Shown here one piece after another: positions 42,433 to 52,000 of a stretch of DNA of 64,000 nucleotides. A model generated the notes under the pieces. It worked only from the letters and a program-made list of their open reading frames with translations, was not told where the DNA came from and did not search any database. A program made the position numbers and the translations under genes. Numbering within the stretch: position 1 is the stretch's first letter; each line of letters starts with the position of its first letter. The stretch lies in contig NZ_CP033878.1 in NCBI RefSeq assembly GCF_009690625.1, positions 2,108,001 through 2,172,000 on the forward strand. Direction: 5' to 3'. This stretch comes from Halorhabdus sp. CBA1104. Its GTDB lineage: Archaea; Halobacteriota; Halobacteria; Halobacteriales; Haloarculaceae.

Positions 42433-44613
42433 ATGTCCGGCGCGCTCGACGACGACACCCGTCGCACCCTCGCCAGCGGCCGGGAGACGGTCGGTGCAGT
42501 GATGCGATCGGCCCAAAAGGACTTACAGAAGATCTTCATCGCGTTCGTCCTCGGTCTCGTGGGCTCGATCTGGTTCCTACGCACCTACGCTTGGGAACGG
42601 TTGAAGGTCGATCTCTTCGCCCAGATGCCCCCGGAGATTCGCGAGGCGACACGCGTCGTCGCCGTCACGCCCTTCGACGTGATCCTCCTGCAGGTGAAAA
42701 TCGGCCTCATCGTCGGTGGACTGCTCGCAGTCCCGCTGTTGCTTTACTTCTCCCGTGACGCGCTTCGCCGTCGGGGCTGGTGGCCACAGGCACCGGTCGC
42801 CCGCTGGAAGCTCGTCTTGCTGGCGACGGCGTTGGTCGTCCTGTTCGTCGGCGGGATCTTCTATGCCTACACCGTCTTCTTCCCGATCATGTTCTCGTTC
42901 CTGGCGACGAACGCGATCAACGCCGGGTTTACCCCGACCTATCACATCGTCAAGTGGGCTCAGTTCGTCGCCTTGCTTGCACTCTCCTTTGGTCTCGCGG
43001 CCGAACTCCCGCTGATGATGAGTACGCTCGCCTACAGCGAGATCGTTCCCTACGAGACGTTCCGCGACAAGTGGAAATACGCCGTCCTGGGCCTGTACGC
43101 CGGCGGTGCCGTGTTCACGCCGCCGGATCCGTTGACCCAGCTCATGTGGGCAACGCCGCTGGTCGGCCTCTATGCCGTCAGTCTCCGGATCACACGGCTT
43201 GTCGTCGTGGCCAAACGCTCCAGTGATCGCATCGACGTGATGGCCGCGTTACGCGAGCGCTGGAACGTCCTCGCCGGCAGTGCCGTGGTTGCCTTCGGTG
43301 CCGTCTGGGCGTTTTTCGCCCGCGGCGGAATCGCGGCCATCAACCGTGGCTTAGACGCCGTGCCATACGACATCGGAGGCGTGCCAACACTCGGTGAGGC
43401 GCTGGGCGTCTCGAACGCTCTCGCGTCGGCGCTGGTCGCGAGTATCGTCGCGTTGCTGGTCGTCGGTTGGGTCGCCTACCGGACCGTCTCGGCACGGCTG
43501 GACGAACAAGCCGGCCTCGCGGCCCAGACACTCGGTGATCCCAGCGCGATCGACCTGGACAACCTCGACGCGGCCGGCGTCGAGGCAGCACCCCCGGAAG
43601 CGTTCGAATCGCTCGCCGAAGAAGAGGCACTCGCTCACGCCCAGCGCGCGATGGACGACGACGACCCCGAGAAGGCTGAACTCATCATCGAACGCTTCGA
43701 CGAGGCGGCCGAACGGGCCGACCAGGACGGCACGGAAAGCCAAGACAGCGAGGCAGCCAAGGAGGGCGGTGTCGTCTCCGAGACGACGACCAACGTCGTC
43801 GATGCCTTCACCGAGGAGGAGACCACCGAGGAAGACATCGGCGGGTACTACTACGACCTCGCCTTCATCTTCGACTCGCTCACGTCCAAGGCCTTCCGGG
43901 TAGTCGCGGTGTTCGGTACCGTTCTGGCGGCGGCGTTCATGTATCTGTACACCGGTGGGATCGACGACATCCGTGGAGACTTCGTCTCGCGACTCCCGGC
44001 GGAGATGGCTGCAGACGTCGATATCGTCAACCTCCACCCCGTCGAGCACCTCATCTTCGAGATCAAGTTCTCGACGCTGCTGGCGCTGGTCGTCGTCCTC
44101 CCGCTGATCCTCTATTACATCTGGCCAGCGCTAAAAGAGCGAGGCTATGCGACCGGCGACCGCCGTGTGTTGCTCGTCTGGGGCGGTTCGATCGTCGCCG
44201 GCCTCACGCTCGGGAGCTATATCGGCTACACGTTTTTGGCCCCGTCTGTCATCTCCTGGCTGGCTGCCGACGCCCTGGAGGCACACATGGTCGTCGCCTA
44301 CCGGATCAACAGCTTCGGCTGGCTGGTCGTGTTCACGACGGTCGGGATCGGGCTGCTCGCCGAAATCCCGATGTCGATGGTGCTGTTCGATCGGGGCGGC
44401 ATCGTCTCCTATCAGACGATGCGCGAGTACTGGCGTGGGGTCGTGATCGCCATCTTCGTGGTCGCAGCACTGCTGACCCCGAGTGGCATGTTCTCGATGC
44501 TACTGCTCGCTCTGCCTGCCGCGCTGGCGTACCTGTTCGGGCTGGGACTCCTGTGGGTCGTCACGCTTGGCGGACGCCGTGGCAGTGGCCGGCAGCCAGA
44601 GGTCGTTGGCTAA
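42433..44613 (+). CDS. tatC: Double-domain TatC (TatCt-type, about 14 helices)
   Basis: A 726-residue fusion of two TatC domains, a form known only from haloarchaea (TatCt). Domain one (about 1-270) contains PLLLYFSRDALRRRGWWP and EIVPYETFRDKWKYAVLGLYAGGAVFTPPDPL. An extra helical linker and an acidic stretch (about 385-460, rich in Glu and Asp) separate it from domain two (about 475-720), which has LPLILYYIWPALKERGY, AEIPMSMVLFDRGGI and LLTPSGMFSMLLL. Both domains have about six helices. It is divergent from the other tatC with 105 bases between; the shared promoter region should co-control them. Confidence 0.92.
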   Translation: MSGALDDDTRRTLASGRETVGAVMRSAQKDLQKIFIAFVLGLVGSIWFLRTYAWERLKVDLFAQMPPEIREATRVVAVTPFDVILLQVKIGLIVGGLLAVPLLLYFSRDALRRRGWWPQAPVARWKLVLLATALVVLFVGGIFYAYTVFFPIMFSFLATNAINAGFTPTYHIVKWAQFVALLALSFGLAAELPLMMSTLAYSEIVPYETFRDKWKYAVLGLYAGGAVFTPPDPLTQLMWATPLVGLYAVSLRITRLVVVAKRSSDRIDVMAALRERWNVLAGSAVVAFGAVWAFFARGGIAAINRGLDAVPYDIGGVPTLGEALGVSNALASALVASIVALLVVGWVAYRTVSARLDEQAGLAAQTLGDPSAIDLDNLDAAGVEAAPPEAFESLAEEEALAHAQRAMDDDDPEKAELIIERFDEAAERADQDGTESQDSEAAKEGGVVSETTTNVVDAFTEEETTEEDIGGYYYDLAFIFDSLTSKAFRVVAVFGTVLAAAFMYLYTGGIDDIRGDFVSRLPAEMAADVDIVNLHPVEHLIFEIKFSTLLALVVVLPLILYYIWPALKERGYATGDRRVLLVWGGSIVAGLTLGSYIGYTFLAPSVISWLAADALEAHMVVAYRINSFGWLVVFTTVGIGLLAEIPMSMVLFDRGGIVSYQTMREYWRGVVIAIFVVAALLTPSGMFSMLLLALPAALAYLFGLGLLWVVTLGGRRGSGRQPEVVG

Positions 44614-44680
44614 CACCCCGAGGAATCGGCGGCCATCCGTCTGAGCCTCGATCGGGCAACGGACTCTCGACAGCGTTCGG

Positions 44681-45892
44681 TCACAGCGCAAACGCGATCT
44701 CGAAGGTGACCGCAGAGGCGACCGTGGCGAGCACCGGCACCACGTTCTGCATGAAGAGGACGCGACCGGTCGTGGCGGGATCGAAGAGGTCAGCCGCGTT
44801 CGGGATCCTCTCGGGTTCACCCGCTTCGATCGGTTCCGGTTCCGGTTGCTCGGGGGCCTCGATATCCGGGTCGCCGACGGTCGCCTCGTCGTCGTCTGCC
44901 GCCAGGGCACCGACCGACATTCGGGGCGACTCCTGACCAGTAACCGCCTCCTCGAAGGCAACGGCGCGGGTTGCACGCCCCCATCCCAGACCGACGATGC
45001 AGGTCGTGGCGATCACGACGAAACTCGCGGGAATCGTGGCCGCCGACAGCCCGATGACGATCGAGGATGCCACGATTGCGACGACGATCGCCGCGGTCAG
45101 TGGCAGGTCCGTGATGTCGTTGCCGAGTGTCTCCATCGTCCGGCGGGCAATAGTAAAGGTCCCGACAGCGACGGCGACCGACCCGACGACGATAGCGACG
45201 TTCATATCCAATTCGCCCGAGCCCACGAGCGGCGCGATGGCGTTGGCGATGTTACTCGTCCCGGAACTGAAGGCCATCAGACAGCCGATCGCGACCAGGA
45301 CGACCGTTCCGATCAACTCCCGACGGCTCGTCTCCGGTCCGGGGACGGGACGCGGGACGAACCCCTCCCGGTCGAGTACCACGAGCGGGCCAGCCGACTG
45401 GTCGATCGCGATCAACCGTCGGAGTCGGGGGTAGAAGTACCGGCCGATCACCGCCGAAACCCAGAACCCGAGGATCGGCGAGGCCAGCCACCAGGAGACG
45501 ATGCCGCCGACGACTCCCCAATCGAGGTTCCCGGTCGCGATGCCGAGGCCGGCGATCGCCCCGACAGCCGTCATCGACGTCGAAGCGGGAACGCCTGAGA
45601 CGTTGCCGAGCAAGAGCGCTCCGCCGATGAAAAACAGGACGACGATGCTGACCGGCAGCGAGAAGACACCGGGATCGGTCAAGAGGTCCCGGCCCAAAGT
45701 GTCGACGACGCGGCGGCCGATCGTGAACGCCCCCAGGAAGAAAAACACCGACATGAGCCCCGCCGCAGCGACCTTCCCGATCGCGCCTGCACCCACGGCC
45801 GGCCCGAAGGCCGGCCCCGTCGTGGCACCGCCGACGTTGTACGCGACGAAACACGCGATCAGAACACCGACGACCAGTAGCGTCTCGACCAT
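44681..45892 (-). CDS. PiT-family inorganic phosphate transporter
   Basis: A 403-residue low-affinity phosphate carrier. The inverted-repeat family motifs are both present: FVAYNVGGATTGPAFGPAVG (a variant of GANDVANA-type) in the first half and FSSGTSNIANAIAPLVG in the second. About ten helices are seen. Between the last helices is an acidic loop (about 320-370) rich in Glu and Pro. The start is MVETLLVVG at 45892; the frame extends upstream but only by non-coding sequence. Confidence 0.9.
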   Translation of the reverse strand: MVETLLVVGVLIACFVAYNVGGATTGPAFGPAVGAGAIGKVAAAGLMSVFFFLGAFTIGRRVVDTLGRDLLTDPGVFSLPVSIVVLFFIGGALLLGNVSGVPASTSMTAVGAIAGLGIATGNLDWGVVGGIVSWWLASPILGFWVSAVIGRYFYPRLRRLIAIDQSAGPLVVLDREGFVPRPVPGPETSRRELIGTVVLVAIGCLMAFSSGTSNIANAIAPLVGSGELDMNVAIVVGSVAVAVGTFTIARRTMETLGNDITDLPLTAAIVVAIVASSIVIGLSAATIPASFVVIATTCIVGLGWGRATRAVAFEEAVTGQESPRMSVGALAADDDEATVGDPDIEAPEQPEPEPIEAGEPERIPNAADLFDPATTGRVLFMQNVVPVLATVASAVTFEIAFAL

Positions 45893-46157
45893 TTGATCAC
45901 CCCGAGTGTGTCGTCGGTGGCTACTGCCGTGCCCACTATCAATCGCACGGTCAGGGCAGAGCCGACGGGACTGCCCGAAAGGGATCACGATGGGACAGGC
46001 GACTCGGGGATGTCTCGGTCTGTGCCTCGCTGGTCTCAGACCACGCAGGAAGGCGGCTATCTTGGCACAGCTTTCGGGTGAGAAAAACGTAACGCGAGTG
46101 AAAGCACCGGCCGCTGCGGATCGCGATGCTCAAGTATTCCCGAACGAATCGCTGAAT

Positions 46158-46334
46158 ATGCCCAAGATAAGCGTCGAGGTGCCCGCGGAGTTACTCACCG
46201 ACCTCGACGATCACGTCGGCGAAGACGGAAAGTTCGTCAACCGTAGCGAGGCGATCCGGGCGTCGGTCCGGAAGACGCTGGATCTCTTAGACGAAATCGA
46301 CCAGCGACACGGGAGGGCAGAGGATGAACACTAA
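46158..46334 (+). CDS. Ribbon-helix-helix (CopG-type) regulator
   Basis: A 58-residue protein with the RHH pattern: strand MPKISVEVPAELL, helix LTDLDDHVGEDG and second helix NRSEAIRASVRKTLDLLDEI. It probably forms a DNA-binding dimer. The ATG at 46158 is chosen because the conserved MPKISVEV starts there; the open frame extends further upstream without protein character. Its 3' end overlaps the transporter gene by 11 bases, so the two are coupled, suggesting that it controls that transporter. Confidence 0.85.
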   Translation: MPKISVEVPAELLTDLDDHVGEDGKFVNRSEAIRASVRKTLDLLDEIDQRHGRAEDEH

Positions 46335-47028
46335 CCAGGAGAGTGTCTCGATCCCGCTGCCACAACTCGGCCTGATTGCGGTGTTCGTCACCGCGTTAGT
46401 GACCTCCCAGGTCACCGCGAGCAAAGTCATCGGGATCGAATTGCCGGTCTCGTTGCCCTTCGTCGAGTCGATGATACTCGTTCCCGCCGCAGCCTTCGCC
46501 TACGCAGTGACGTTCTTTGCTTCCGATTGTTACGCCGAGCTGTACGGCCGAGAAGACGCGACGCGGCTGGTCAACGTCGCCTTCGCGATGAACTTCGTCC
46601 TGCTTGGGCTGGTCTGGCTGGCCATCGAAGCACCCATCTTCGCGAACTCGCCGGTCGGCCAGTCGGCGTTTTCGGACGTGCTGGGCTCCAGTACGGGTAT
46701 CGTGGTCGGGAGTATGCTCGCCTATCTCGTCAGCCAAAATCTGGATGTCGTCACCTTCCATTGGCTTCGCGACCGCACGGATGGCCGCCTGTTGTGGGTG
46801 CGCAACCTCGGCTCGACGCTGACTAGCCAGGCGATCGACACGGTGATCTTCATCACCGTCGCGTTCATCGTCTTTCAAGGGATGCCCCTTGGCGACGCCC
46901 TGGGATTGATCGTCGGCCAGTACCTGATCAAACTCGGCGTCGCACTGTTCGACACGCCATTCGTCTACGCCGTCGTCGGGTTCGTCCGGCGTCGCGGCCG
47001 CTCGCCGTCGCCCGCAGTCGGAGACTAA
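46324..47028 (+). CDS. Queuosine-precursor-type transporter (YhhQ/DUF165)
   Basis: A 234-residue membrane protein with about six helices. The family pattern is ASKVIGIELPVSLPFVESMILVPAAAFAYAVTFFASDCYAELYG at residues about 33-77, with the conserved D68-C-Y, and the RNLGSTLTSQAIDTVIFI segment. Bacterial members import preQ0/preQ1; archaea use preQ0 for archaeosine in tRNA, so salvage of preQ0 is the likely role. It follows an RHH regulator with an 11-base overlap. Confidence 0.88.
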   Translation: MNTNQESVSIPLPQLGLIAVFVTALVTSQVTASKVIGIELPVSLPFVESMILVPAAAFAYAVTFFASDCYAELYGREDATRLVNVAFAMNFVLLGLVWLAIEAPIFANSPVGQSAFSDVLGSSTGIVVGSMLAYLVSQNLDVVTFHWLRDRTDGRLLWVRNLGSTLTSQAIDTVIFITVAFIVFQGMPLGDALGLIVGQYLIKLGVALFDTPFVYAVVGFVRRRGRSPSPAVGD

Positions 47029-47070
47029 TCGGTCGATACGTTCCCAGGCGAGTGATCGCCTGACACCCGC

Positions 47071-47841
47071 TTACTCTACTGGCTGTGCGAACGCGTAGCG
47101 CGGTTTCACGTCGTCGACCCGGACCGTCACCGTCTCGCCCTCCCTGGCCCCCGAGACGAACAGCGTGAAGTCCTCGACCTTGGCGATACCGTCTCCCTCC
47201 TCACCTTCGTCGACGATCTCGACTTCGACCGTGTCGCCCTCCCTGACGGGTGCCGTCAAGCGACTCTTGCCGACCAGGTAGAGTTCCGAGGAGGAATCAC
47301 GCGAGGCGTCCGGGCGCACCTCACGGACGTACTCGAACTCCGCCTCGATGTCGGCTTTCAGGTCGTCAAGATCGCGGCCGTCGAAGACCTTCACCGCGAG
47401 ATCACCGCCGGCAGCGAGGAGTTCGAGGCCCACCTCCAGGGCCTGTCGGGCCAAGTGTACCGACCGGGCGTGGTCGAGGTCGTACTCGCCGGTGACGTTC
47501 GGCGCCATGTCCGAGAGGACGAGGTTGGCTTCCCCGACCGAATCGGTGATCGCCTCGATGGTCGCCTCGTCGGTGATATCGCCACGAATCGTCTCGACGA
47601 GGGCCGCAGGCTCCTCGAGTGAATCGATACGCTGGCGGTCGACGCCGACGACGCGGCCGCCTTCCCCGACGCGTTCGGCAGCCACCTGCAGCCAGCCGCC
47701 GGGCGCAGCCCCGAGGTCGACGACCGTACGGTCCTCACCGAGCAAATCGGCGGTCTCGTCGAGTTGCTGGAGTTTGTAGGCCGAGCGGGCGCGATAGCCC
47801 TCTTGTTTGGCGCGGTTGTAATACTCGTCTTTGCCGCTCAT
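47071..47841 (-). CDS. rlmE: 23S rRNA 2'-O-ribose methyltransferase RlmE with TRAM domain
   Basis: A 256-residue enzyme methylating the 2'-OH of a uridine in 23S rRNA. The Rossmann SAM motif is VVDLGAAPGGWLQVA (about 40-54), followed by VVGVDRQRI and SDMAPN with the catalytic Asp; the catalytic Lys is in LAVKVFDG. A C-terminal TRAM domain (about 195-256, APVREGDTVEVEIVDEGEEG) is typical of haloarchaeal members and helps RNA binding. All catalytic residues are present. Confidence 0.93.
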   Translation of the reverse strand: MSGKDEYYNRAKQEGYRARSAYKLQQLDETADLLGEDRTVVDLGAAPGGWLQVAAERVGEGGRVVGVDRQRIDSLEEPAALVETIRGDITDEATIEAITDSVGEANLVLSDMAPNVTGEYDLDHARSVHLARQALEVGLELLAAGGDLAVKVFDGRDLDDLKADIEAEFEYVREVRPDASRDSSSELYLVGKSRLTAPVREGDTVEVEIVDEGEEGDGIAKVEDFTLFVSGAREGETVTVRVDDVKPRYAFAQPVE

Positions 47842-48048
47842 GGATTTCTCACCGTGAGGTCGCCGTCGGTCGCTGGCGAATGCGCGTTCATAGACGGCTA
47901 GACGCCACCGAGGGGGAAATACACGTCGGATAGATGCTGGTGGCCACGAAGCAGGCCCAGCCTCCCAGGACGACGGGATTCCGGGAGACGCTCAGGGGAC
48001 TGGAAACGACAGCGAAACCACCGCCGTTCGCCGCCGGAACATGAAGTC

Positions 48049-48056
48049 TTTTTAAA
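48049..48056 (+). promoter_or_regulatory. TATA box of pcn
   Basis: CTTTTTAAATG (48048-48058) is an excellent haloarchaeal TATA box about 29 bases before the pcn ATG at 48082. The expected transcription start is at or a few bases before the start codon. Confidence 0.65.
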
Positions 48057-48081
48057 TGATGCGATCGTATTCGATTTCAAG

Positions 48082-48825
48082 ATGTTCAACGCCATCGTGA
48101 GCGCGGATACGTTGCGGACGGCGCTGGATTCGGTCAGCGTGCTGGTCGAGGAATGCAAGCTCCGGCTGGAGGAAGATGGGCTAGAAATCAGGGCCGTCGA
48201 CCCGGCCAACGTAGGGATGGTCGATCTCTCGCTGTCGGCGGCAGCCTTCGAGTCCTACGAGACCGACGGCGGCGTCATCGGCGTGAACCTCTCGCGACTC
48301 GAAGACATCGCCGGGATGGCCGAGGCAGGCCAATTGGTGCACCTCGAACTCGACGAGGAGACCCGCAAACTCGAAATCGCCATCGACGGATTGGAGTACA
48401 CCCTGGCGCTGATCGACCCCGACTCGATCCGCCAGGAACCCGATCTCCCCGATCTGGATCTGTCTGCCGATATCGTCCTCGAAGGCCGGGACGTCAACCG
48501 GGCCGTCAAGGCATCTGATATGGTATCAGATCACATCGCCCTGGGGGTCGACGAGGCCGAAGACATGTTCTACGTCGACGCGGAGGGCGACACCGACGAC
48601 GTCCACTTCGAACTCGGTCGCGAGGAGCTGATCGATCTCACCGCCGGCCCGGCCCGATCGCTGTTCTCGTTGGACTATCTGAAGGACATGAACAAGGCGA
48701 TCCCGAGCGACGCCGAGGTGCGCATGGAACTTGGCGAGGAATTCCCCGTCAAGATGCACTTCGACATCGCCGAGGGACAGGGGTCGGTCACGTACATGCT
48801 CGCCCCACGCGTCCAGAGCGACTGA
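48082..48825 (+). CDS. pcn: DNA polymerase sliding clamp (PCNA)
   Basis: PCNA encircles DNA and tethers polymerases, ligase and Fen1. The 247-residue protein has the family N-terminus [40 protein letters not shown], the interdomain connector [22 protein letters not shown], and [32 protein letters not shown] near the end. It is acidic, as in Haloferax. Length is normal. Confidence 0.96.
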   Translation: MFNAIVSADTLRTALDSVSVLVEECKLRLEEDGLEIRAVDPANVGMVDLSLSAAAFESYETDGGVIGVNLSRLEDIAGMAEAGQLVHLELDEETRKLEIAIDGLEYTLALIDPDSIRQEPDLPDLDLSADIVLEGRDVNRAVKASDMVSDHIALGVDEAEDMFYVDAEGDTDDVHFELGREELIDLTAGPARSLFSLDYLKDMNKAIPSDAEVRMELGEEFPVKMHFDIAEGQGSVTYMLAPRVQSD

Positions 48826-48955
48826 TCGAGTGGCGGTCTGTCCGTTCGACAGGACCGCTCGGCCGGCCCGCGCTCACACGACCCGTGGATTGGTCCCCAG
48901 GCGTCGGACGCGCGTCTGACGCATCGTTTTGTGTGCGAAGCCCGAACACCCGCGT

Positions 48956-49561
48956 ATGCCGAGTCTCGGCGACGCCTACGGCGATTCCCGGTGGGGCGAC
49001 CGCGACCCCAGACAGGTCTGGGCGGGGATTGCCGTCTTCGCTGCCGGGGCAATCGCGATCGTGGCTGCGATCGGGCTCGTAACGACACCGCTTTCGGCCG
49101 TGTTCGGTCTCGGTGAAATGGAAACCTATCGCGTCGCCGGGATCGTCGCCGGCCTGGGCGTGCCCGCTGCATTCCTGGGTGTCGTCGCCGTCCTGCCGAC
49201 CTCGCGTCGCCAGCGCATCGGGGTCGTCGTCGGGGCAGCCATCGCCGTGGGCGGCGTCGCATTGTTTGCCTACGCCTATCCCAGTCGCTGGACGGCAAGC
49301 CCACAGAGTCTGGCGTTCCCGACGGCCGTCGTCTACTTTCTCGGGGGCTGTTTGGCGCTGTGGTTCGTCTTTGCGGCGATGGCCGGCGCGCACGTCCGGA
49401 ACAACCCCCACGGGACGGTTCGCCTGCGCGTCACTCGCCAGGGGAAGACCAGAACCGTCGAGGTGAGCCGCGAGGACTACCAGCGGTACGCTCGTGCGAT
49501 CAGCGACGGCGGCGAGGAGTCGCAGGTAATCCGGGAGATCGAGTCGAAATACGACGACTGA
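48956..49561 (+). CDS. Haloarchaeal membrane protein of unknown function
   Basis: A 201-residue protein with five hydrophobic segments (about 20-45, 60-78, 82-100, 112-132 and 140-160). An acidic N-terminus comes first, then the helices, then a soluble C-terminal domain with RLRVTRQGKTRTVEVSREDYQRYARAI. I do not recognise a characterised family, though it resembles conserved haloarchaeal permease-like proteins. It lies between pcn and priL, which may be a conserved replication-gene neighbourhood. The start is the ATG at 48956. Confidence 0.75.
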   Translation: MPSLGDAYGDSRWGDRDPRQVWAGIAVFAAGAIAIVAAIGLVTTPLSAVFGLGEMETYRVAGIVAGLGVPAAFLGVVAVLPTSRRQRIGVVVGAAIAVGGVALFAYAYPSRWTASPQSLAFPTAVVYFLGGCLALWFVFAAMAGAHVRNNPHGTVRLRVTRQGKTRTVEVSREDYQRYARAISDGGEESQVIREIESKYDD

Positions 49562-49648
49562 GGCCCCCTCTCCTCGCCGGTTCGACCGATCGCGTCGTCG
49601 GGAGCGCTCCCGAGGGTTTATTCGCCCGCAGTGGCAACCCTGCCGTCG

Positions 49649-50730
49649 ATGGAGCCACGCCACGCGCGGTATCCGTTTCTGGGCTCGGCCAGGGAGGCCG
49701 TCGAAGCGGCCGACGTCGATCTCGTGACTGTTGCCCGCGAAGGCGGACCGGCCGTCGATCGCGGTCGCGAGCGAATCCTCTCGGGGCTGTTCGAGGGGAC
49801 AGTCGGTCAGACCCATCGCCGACCCCGCGTGGAACTGCTCTCCTATCCGGTGGCCCGAGTCCTCGTCTCGCTGGTCGACCAGCCGGCCCTGACCCACCGG
49901 TATGCCCGTGCCGAGGCCGCAACAGCCCACGAGCGCTTTCAGGAGGACTTGACGGCAACGTCGTTCCGTTCGACGGACGGACAGCAGCTAACCCTCGGAA
50001 CGTTGCTTGCCGAGTTCGATCTGCGCGGGGCTGTCGAGCCGGTCGGGACCACCGGTCTGGACGATGCCGATCGGTTTTCGGTGGCCGTCGGGACCTACCT
50101 GGAACTGGCGGCCGGGGAGTACAGCGACGACTGGCGGCTCGTCAACCGGTCGCTTGCCGACGGTCGGGTGCCGATCGACCGCGAGGAATTGCTCGAATTG
50201 CTTCGGGCGGCCGTCGAAGAACGAGTACTAGAGGGGTTGCCCCTGAACGTCCCCGAGCCGATCGCCGAGGGGCTCACCGAGGACGTCGAGACCATCAGCG
50301 AGCGACTCGACGAACTCGATTTGACCCGGGAGATCGATACCGTCGTGCCCGAACTGTTTCCCCCTGTATGACCGCCTTGCTCGATCAGATACAAAAGGGC
50401 GAACACCTCGCCCATCACTCGCGGTTCGCGATCACCTCGTTTCTGACTTCGATCGGAATGACGACCGACGATATCGTCGACCTCTACGAGATGAATCCTG
50501 GCTTCGGCGAGGAGATGACGCGCTATCAGACCGACCACATCCGGGGCGAAACGTCACCGACCGAATACTCCCCGCCCGCCTGTGCGACCATGCAGTCTTA
50601 CGGTGACTGCGTGAACATGGACGATCTCTGTGAGGAGATCTCCCATCCGCTGTCCTACTACGAGGCCAAGTTAGAGGATACCGACGAAGATGAAGTGGTC
50701 GATTGGCGAGAGCGCGAGGCCGCCGAGTGA
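49649..50730 (+). CDS. priL: DNA primase large subunit PriL, frameshifted at a C-run
   Basis: PriL is the Fe-S regulatory subunit of the primase that makes primers for replication. Together the two frames give about 360 residues. Frame one runs from ATG 49649 (MEPRHARYPFL) to TGA 50371 and ends IDTVVPELFPPV. The expected text is FPPC followed by MTALLDQIQKGEHLAHHSRFA, which is in the next frame from 50365 and runs to TGA 50730. A single C is missing in 50360-50364. The frame-two part has three Cys (PPACATM, GDCVN, DLCEE); the fourth 4Fe-4S Cys is exactly the one lost at the break. ATG 50368 overlaps TGA (ATGA), so a split translation is possible. Because priL is normally essential, a sequencing error is plausible. 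Confidence 0.88.
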
Positions 50731-50835
50731 GTCGAAGGAACGAGGCGGCTTCGGAATAAGCGAGCGAGCAGCGAAGTGACCCGCGAGCCACGATAGCGAC
50801 GAGTGATCGGCCACCGACAGAACGGTTTGACGGAG

Positions 50836-51054
50836 TTAGTTCGCGTCGCTATCGTCGAAGCGGCTGGAAATCCACAAGCCAGCGCCCGAAAGGACGAAGA
50901 CGAACCCGAGCAGTGCGGCGACCAACGCGTACCCACCGTTTTCGGTCATCCCAGCGTTCGTCGAGAGGGACGTACTCAGGACCGCCAGCACACCGATGAA
51001 CGCCAACACGACGCCGATAGAGACTCCGATCTGTAATTGCGTTTTTCGGTCCAT
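50836..51054 (-). CDS. Small two-helix membrane protein
   Basis: A 72-residue protein (MDRKTQLQIGVSIGV) with two hydrophobic helices at about 7-27 and 42-64 and a polar C-terminus WISSRFDDSDAN. It faces priL convergently. No known function. The ATG at 51054 is preferred over the longer frame extending to 51426, which is not protein-like. Confidence 0.65.
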   Translation of the reverse strand: MDRKTQLQIGVSIGVVLAFIGVLAVLSTSLSTNAGMTENGGYALVAALLGFVFVLSGAGLWISSRFDDSDAN

Positions 51055-51280
51055 TCTGTGCTGAGCGTTCCGCGGGACGCCCGAAAAGCGCTTCGAAGCA
51101 CTGTTGACAGCCACCGCTCGCCGTACGATGACGGCCCCTGGACCCCCTCGTTTCGTGTGGACGTATACCAGAAACGAGCCGTGTCCGACCGTAGATGACC
51201 GATAGCCACCACCCACGGGAGCCACACGCGTTCCACTCGCAGTTGACCTGCGGCCGCTGGACGACCACGCGGCACGGGCC

Positions 51281-51484
51281 ATGCTCGAACTGATGGCCGA
51301 TCGCACACGCCGTGCGGGCCAGTACGGCGTCGACAGTGCCAGCTGGACAGATACCGTCGTCGCCGAGGACGCGCGTTCCCACGCTCGCGAGGAGCTCGTC
51401 ACCGGAGCGGGACCGTCCGAGACCAACGCTCACACGACGACGAGCGAACTAGCAATGAGTGGCGATATCGACGAGAGGTACTGA
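51281..51484 (+). CDS. Possible small hypothetical protein
   Basis: A 67-residue frame from ATG 51281 encodes MLELMADRTRRAGQYGVD and an acidic-polar tail. The coding character seems to start upstream (VPLAVDLRPLDDHAARA from 51230), where the frame has no ATG or GTG, while a neighbouring frame starts at ATG 51195 (MTDSHHPREPHAF). This could be a frameshifted gene of about 95 residues or chance. Function is unknown. Confidence 0.35.
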   Translation: MLELMADRTRRAGQYGVDSASWTDTVVAEDARSHAREELVTGAGPSETNAHTTTSELAMSGDIDERY

Positions 51485-51503
51485 ATCGTCCTCGGGAGAG
51501 CGG

Positions 51504-51944
51504 TCAGGCCTCGTCGCCGTCGAATTCCGTCAGGTTCGTCCGTTCGCTCTCGCCGGTCAGCTCTGTGAAGTCGGTCCCATCCGCGAGTGCGGTCTCCTTT
51601 TTGACCCGATAGCTTCCGGCGTCGGTGGTGTAGAGATCGGCCGGGTGGAAGAAATACCAGTCTTCGCGGTCGAAACGGACACCGATGCGTGGTTTCGCGC
51701 CGAAGTTCTGCGCGAAGTAGACGAGATTTTCGACCTCCTCGCCGTCGAGATAGATGGGGTCGCCAGCACTGGATTTGGCCTCGATGGCGTAGAAGTCCTC
51801 CCCGTCACCGGCGAGTACGTCGGGCAGCTCCCGTTCGGTGGCCGACCCACTGGCGGGCGCTCGCATCACCGCAAAGCCCGCCTCGTCGAGTTCGTTGACG
51901 AGTTCGCGCTCGCGGCGGTCACCTTTCGCATTCGAGTTTGCCAT
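51504..51944 (-). CDS. hjc: Archaeal Holliday junction resolvase Hjc
   Basis: Hjc cuts four-way DNA junctions during recombination. The 146-residue protein begins [19 protein letters not shown], with the conserved Glu of the ERELV helix, then MRAPASGS, the catalytic Asp of PDVLAGDG and AIEAKSS (Glu and Lys). All motifs of the nuclease fold are present. The ATG at 51944 is chosen because the conserved KGDRRERE begins there; the upstream 15 residues of the open frame look spurious. Confidence 0.94.
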   Translation of the reverse strand: MANSNAKGDRRERELVNELDEAGFAVMRAPASGSATERELPDVLAGDGEDFYAIEAKSSAGDPIYLDGEEVENLVYFAQNFGAKPRIGVRFDREDWYFFHPADLYTTDAGSYRVKKETALADGTDFTELTGESERTNLTEFDGDEA

Positions 51945-52000
51945 TGTCCGCACCTGGCCGGCCGCGGTCTTGAACGCGTCGGCTGCCATCCCGCGGTCGA

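Noticed and set aside
45893-46157. Possible structured RNA in the gap before the RHH gene
   Set aside because: Short complementary stretches such as GGGCAG and CTGCCC exist, but no fold matching tRNA, SRP or RNase P RNA could be supported.
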